From: Watersipora subatra
Taxonomy: Eukaryota > Bryozoa > Gymnolaemata > Cheilostomatida > Watersiporidae
Reading direction: 5' to 3'
Length of the DNA: 64,000 bases
Assembly (NCBI RefSeq): GCF_963576615.1
Contig: NC_088711.1
Span: forward strand, 11,216,869 to 11,280,868
Positions 61,901-64,000 of this stretch are shown piece after piece. The notes under the pieces are model-generated. The model saw only the letters and a program-made list of their open reading frames with translations. It was not told the origin of the DNA and made no database searches. The position numbers and the translations under genes are program-made. Position 1 is the stretch's first letter, and each line of letters opens with the position of its first letter.

Positions 61901-64000
61901 TACTTTAGCTACAATCTGAAGACCAGACTGAGAGAATGTTCATTGAAAAATTTAAAACTATGGCAATTCGTTAAATGAACCATATTGAACCTACCAAAAA
62001 CCTAACAATTATATTTCAATGTGATCAGATAAATAAAGCAATATTTTTACATGGCTCTGTCAGCCATCGCTAGTTTTCAACAGGCACAAGAGACAAGTTT
62101 ACTTTATGAAAGGTTCCATAAGATGGACATTAAATGAAAGAAGTTGGTATTGTTCAAGGCACCATTAGTAGCCTATATTTTCTCTTTTAGCAAAAAAAGC
62201 TTTTAGGCTAAATTTACTTGAAAGAAGAAAATACTAATCACAAATTCCTCTCACAGGATCTCTAGCTACCTCCATGAATGTGTACTCCGACTGCCACTTT
62301 GTTTGAAGCCCCAGTTCTATGTGTTCATCTTCCTTTTTGCCTTTTTTTTATATCTATCTGAAAGTTAACTTTACTGTTGCTCTGACTACCGCCGTGATCA
62401 TCCTCACCGTAACAAGAGCTGTGTCAGACACAGTTGGTGGTTGGAAAAAAATGCTTCCTACTAGATTCAAACTCAGGACATTCGGGTCTGTACTCCAACA
62501 CTCTAAAAACTGCGCTAATTGATTATCTTAGCTGTCTTGAATGTGACACATGTGTTTAGGGGATTACCGAACAATGTTGACAAGCAAATAACAGGAAACA
62601 AAGGCAAAGATTCACTCAGGTTAACCACATCTCATCATTGTCATGGTTGTGCTTTTATTTGAAACACTGCATAGTTGAAGCACCGCTTGTCACATTGAAA
62701 TACAGAGTAATTACCGAAACAGGGTTCATAGTTCATATCTACAGTAATACAGGTCTAGAACAACTTAATAACTTGCTCTTGTTTGGCCATGCGCATAAAA
62801 AGCGTACATTTGAGAACTAGTTAGTTCCAGGTCTTTTCTGCTTTTAGTGGGTAGTGAGAGCCACTCAGATGTTCAATGCTGACCAACATATTCCATACTA
62901 TCATCAGCTCTGTAGTTGTTATTGCATGAACATCAGTTTTTACCTCTCACCAGCTTTGTGTAGATGGTCTGAAGACTTCCCTTACCTGCACCCTAGTATA
63001 ATGGTTAGCTTCATCTGTAAGACCTCAAACTTCCTAGCATGGGCTCCACTTGATCGCTGCAAACAAAAACTGTGCATGCTGATGGGTTCTTTTAACCTGT
63101 GGAGTCTCATTCAGTTTCTCTGAGTTTCAGGACAAGAATGTCTTGTTAACTGGAGAGACGCCCACCTGCTGATGGGACCCAAAGATATGCTCTTCTTTTG
63201 TCTGGCGGTCAGCGCTGCCTGAACTGCCAGTCTCCTATATAAAAGCCAGATTTTTTATCCGGTATAAGACTACTTACATTTGAGAATAGAGCTTGGGTAT
63301 CAGGAAGTAGATATGTCAACAGGAGAATACACATTTTTGTGTTAGGTCGCTTACCTTAGATTCTTCACCTTCATTGTAGCTAACGGTTAGTTTTCTGTTT
63401 TGTCAATATCTGAAAGAATAGCTATTTCCTGTTCTTTGTATACCCATATTTTCTACTCATTCGATTAATACAGACCAATCAGAGAAAAGTCAAAGATTAT
63501 TTCATGCCACTCATTGGATGGAGCGCCGGAAAAGCCTCAGATGGTTTTGGACATTGACAATATTCTGAGTCAAAAACCTCAGGTCAGTCCCTTTATTACT
63601 CCCTTAACCTACTTGTTATGCTGGTATCAGTTGTGCATGGTTTATCTGGTTGTATATGATTTCCCGCTTCTCCATAACTCCACAAAATTTTATCTCTCGC
63701 TTTGTTTGCGTAAACTATGTCTGCCTTTTAATGCATGAAAATTACTATAATGATATGAAGTGATATACGAACTACATATATGACAATTCTTATTTAATTA
63801 ATATCGGAGGCAATTTTTGACCCACAAAAGGGACATAAAACAGCTTTTAGTATTTTTTCCGATTACTGTAATTTGATTTGCCACTTTGTGTAACTTCTGC
63901 CTTTGGTCACTGGAGTACTTCCTGTGATCAGCATTATTCTAATTTACTAAAGCACATGATAAGTCGTTACCTGTGTGTTGCAGAAAATCTCTCCACCAAA
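55945..64000 (+). CDS. ERLEC1: ER lectin 1 / OS-9-type MRH lectin, 5' part
   Basis: ERLEC1 (XTP3-B) is an ER-lumen lectin that recognises trimmed N-glycans on misfolded glycoproteins and delivers them to the HRD1 ERAD ligase. Exons: 55945-56088, 59337-59513, 60497-60652, 61487-61707, 63474-63582, 63984-64000 (runs off the edge); all phases fit. A signal peptide (TSLFLPKTIILLCVMGHVHM) is followed by DSIPFAIEWSGP, the family's N-terminal motif. The first MRH domain follows: QRYECHY, TTACSYRVESFWTYELCH, RQFHEERNP, YADGTLCDLTNQPRKTTVQY, CEYTATVLVGELCNHPKYK. The WTYE...C, Q-F-HEE and TxCEY residues are those of sugar-binding MRH folds; the six cysteines expected for disulfides are visible. Fusion to a second MRH domain would be expected beyond the window if this is ERLEC1 rather than OS-9; ERLEC1 is preferred because of the N-terminal motif and HPKY. 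Confidence 0.88.
57164..58282. mobile_element. 1.1-kb pogo/Tigger-like MITE with TA duplication
   Basis: Inverted ends CAGTCAAACATGGATAACTC match over 21 bp, with TA at 57162-57163 and 58283-58284. Subterminal GTTCGAATTA motifs repeat at both ends. No transposase. It lies in ERLEC1 intron 1 and holds a large internal hairpin. Confidence 0.85.
57808..57962. repeat. Nested hairpins inside the pogo-like MITE
   Basis: A small palindrome (CCGACGTTGATTC with its complement, 57808-57840) precedes a large hairpin whose arms (57844-57896; 57911-57962) start CACGGGCTAGCCGGGTCACG and match over about 52 bp with few mismatches. ACTATTCATC flanks the hairpin, in inverted or direct form, so it may be a separate foldback insertion. 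Confidence 0.85.
59040..59330. repeat. Degenerate tandem repeat before ERLEC1 exon 2
   Basis: Six or so diverged units of about 45 bp containing CATTCAGTTTAT(C/T)TAAGTA and GTACATCTATTCAGAGC; the last unit abuts the acceptor at 59336. Confidence 0.65.
59825..60182. repeat. 25/27-bp minisatellite in ERLEC1 intron 2
   Basis: About 14 units of GTTTCATGTGTTTATATGAC with TGAG or TGTGAG spacers; little divergence. The unit length alternates because of the TG insertion. Confidence 0.93.
60183..60440 (-). mobile_element. Helitron-like repeat, copy C
   Basis: Minus strand ends ACCGGAGCAACGCCGGGCAT, TCAC, CTAG then T. The left part matches copy A for about 240 bp. It lies directly after the 59825-60182 minisatellite and before ERLEC1 exon 3. 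Confidence 0.7.

Overview
This 64 kb window is intron-rich, AT-rich DNA from an invertebrate animal nuclear genome. Exons of about 55 to 390 nt have GT/AG borders, introns run to several kb, and the protein families are metazoan. The transposon mix (hAT, MULE with FLYWCH finger, piggyBac-like, pogo/Tigger-like, Helitron-like ends) and gene set suggest a lophotrochozoan such as a mollusc, but that assignment is inference. No prokaryotic operons, CRISPR arrays, rRNA or convincing tRNA genes were seen.

Layout: 1-16 kb holds the 5' two thirds of a MED25-like Mediator subunit gene on the minus strand, running off the left edge or through exons I could not find. Its large introns carry a TAA-flanked MITE, a 77-bp triplicate, an internally deleted piggyBac-like element, a pogo-like MITE, a TTAA-flanked long-TIR element and a hAT element with a perfect 8-bp target duplication. 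17.6-28.3 kb is a complete plus-strand CD225/dispanin (PRRT/SynDIG-like) gene of 407 codons in eight coding exons, with a GYAPSQS heptapeptide array. 28.3-29.9 kb is intergenic with Helitron-like sequence. 30.0-35.9 kb is a complete tyrosine aminotransferase gene (461 aa, eight coding exons, minus strand) with a 5' UTR exon and a TATA box. 37.2-41.9 kb is a TMEM70-like mitochondrial protein gene (minus) whose first exon is unresolved; a second copy of the long-TIR element lies in its intron. 43.3-43.8 kb may be the last two exons of an unidentified minus-strand gene. 44.0-47.2 kb is a degraded hAT transposon (ZBED5-like transposase) with a TTAA-flanked foldback element nested in it; 47.9-48.1 kb is the tail of another hAT transposase. 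50.2-55.5 kb is a 5.3-kb Mutator-like element with FLYWCH finger and broken transposase. 55.9 kb to the right edge is the 5' part of an ERLEC1/OS-9-type ER lectin gene (plus), with a pogo/Tigger-like MITE in its first intron.

The host genes have unrelated housekeeping roles (transcription, membrane/synapse-type dispanin, tyrosine catabolism, ATP synthase assembly, ER quality control) and there is no sign of a functional cluster. The most notable content is the dense, nested transposon landscape, much of it datable by target-site duplications, and four copies of a putative non-autonomous Helitron family, three of them ending in a shared CTAG|T terminus. Exon borders were placed by eye from splice consensus, reading phase and family similarity; no search was run.
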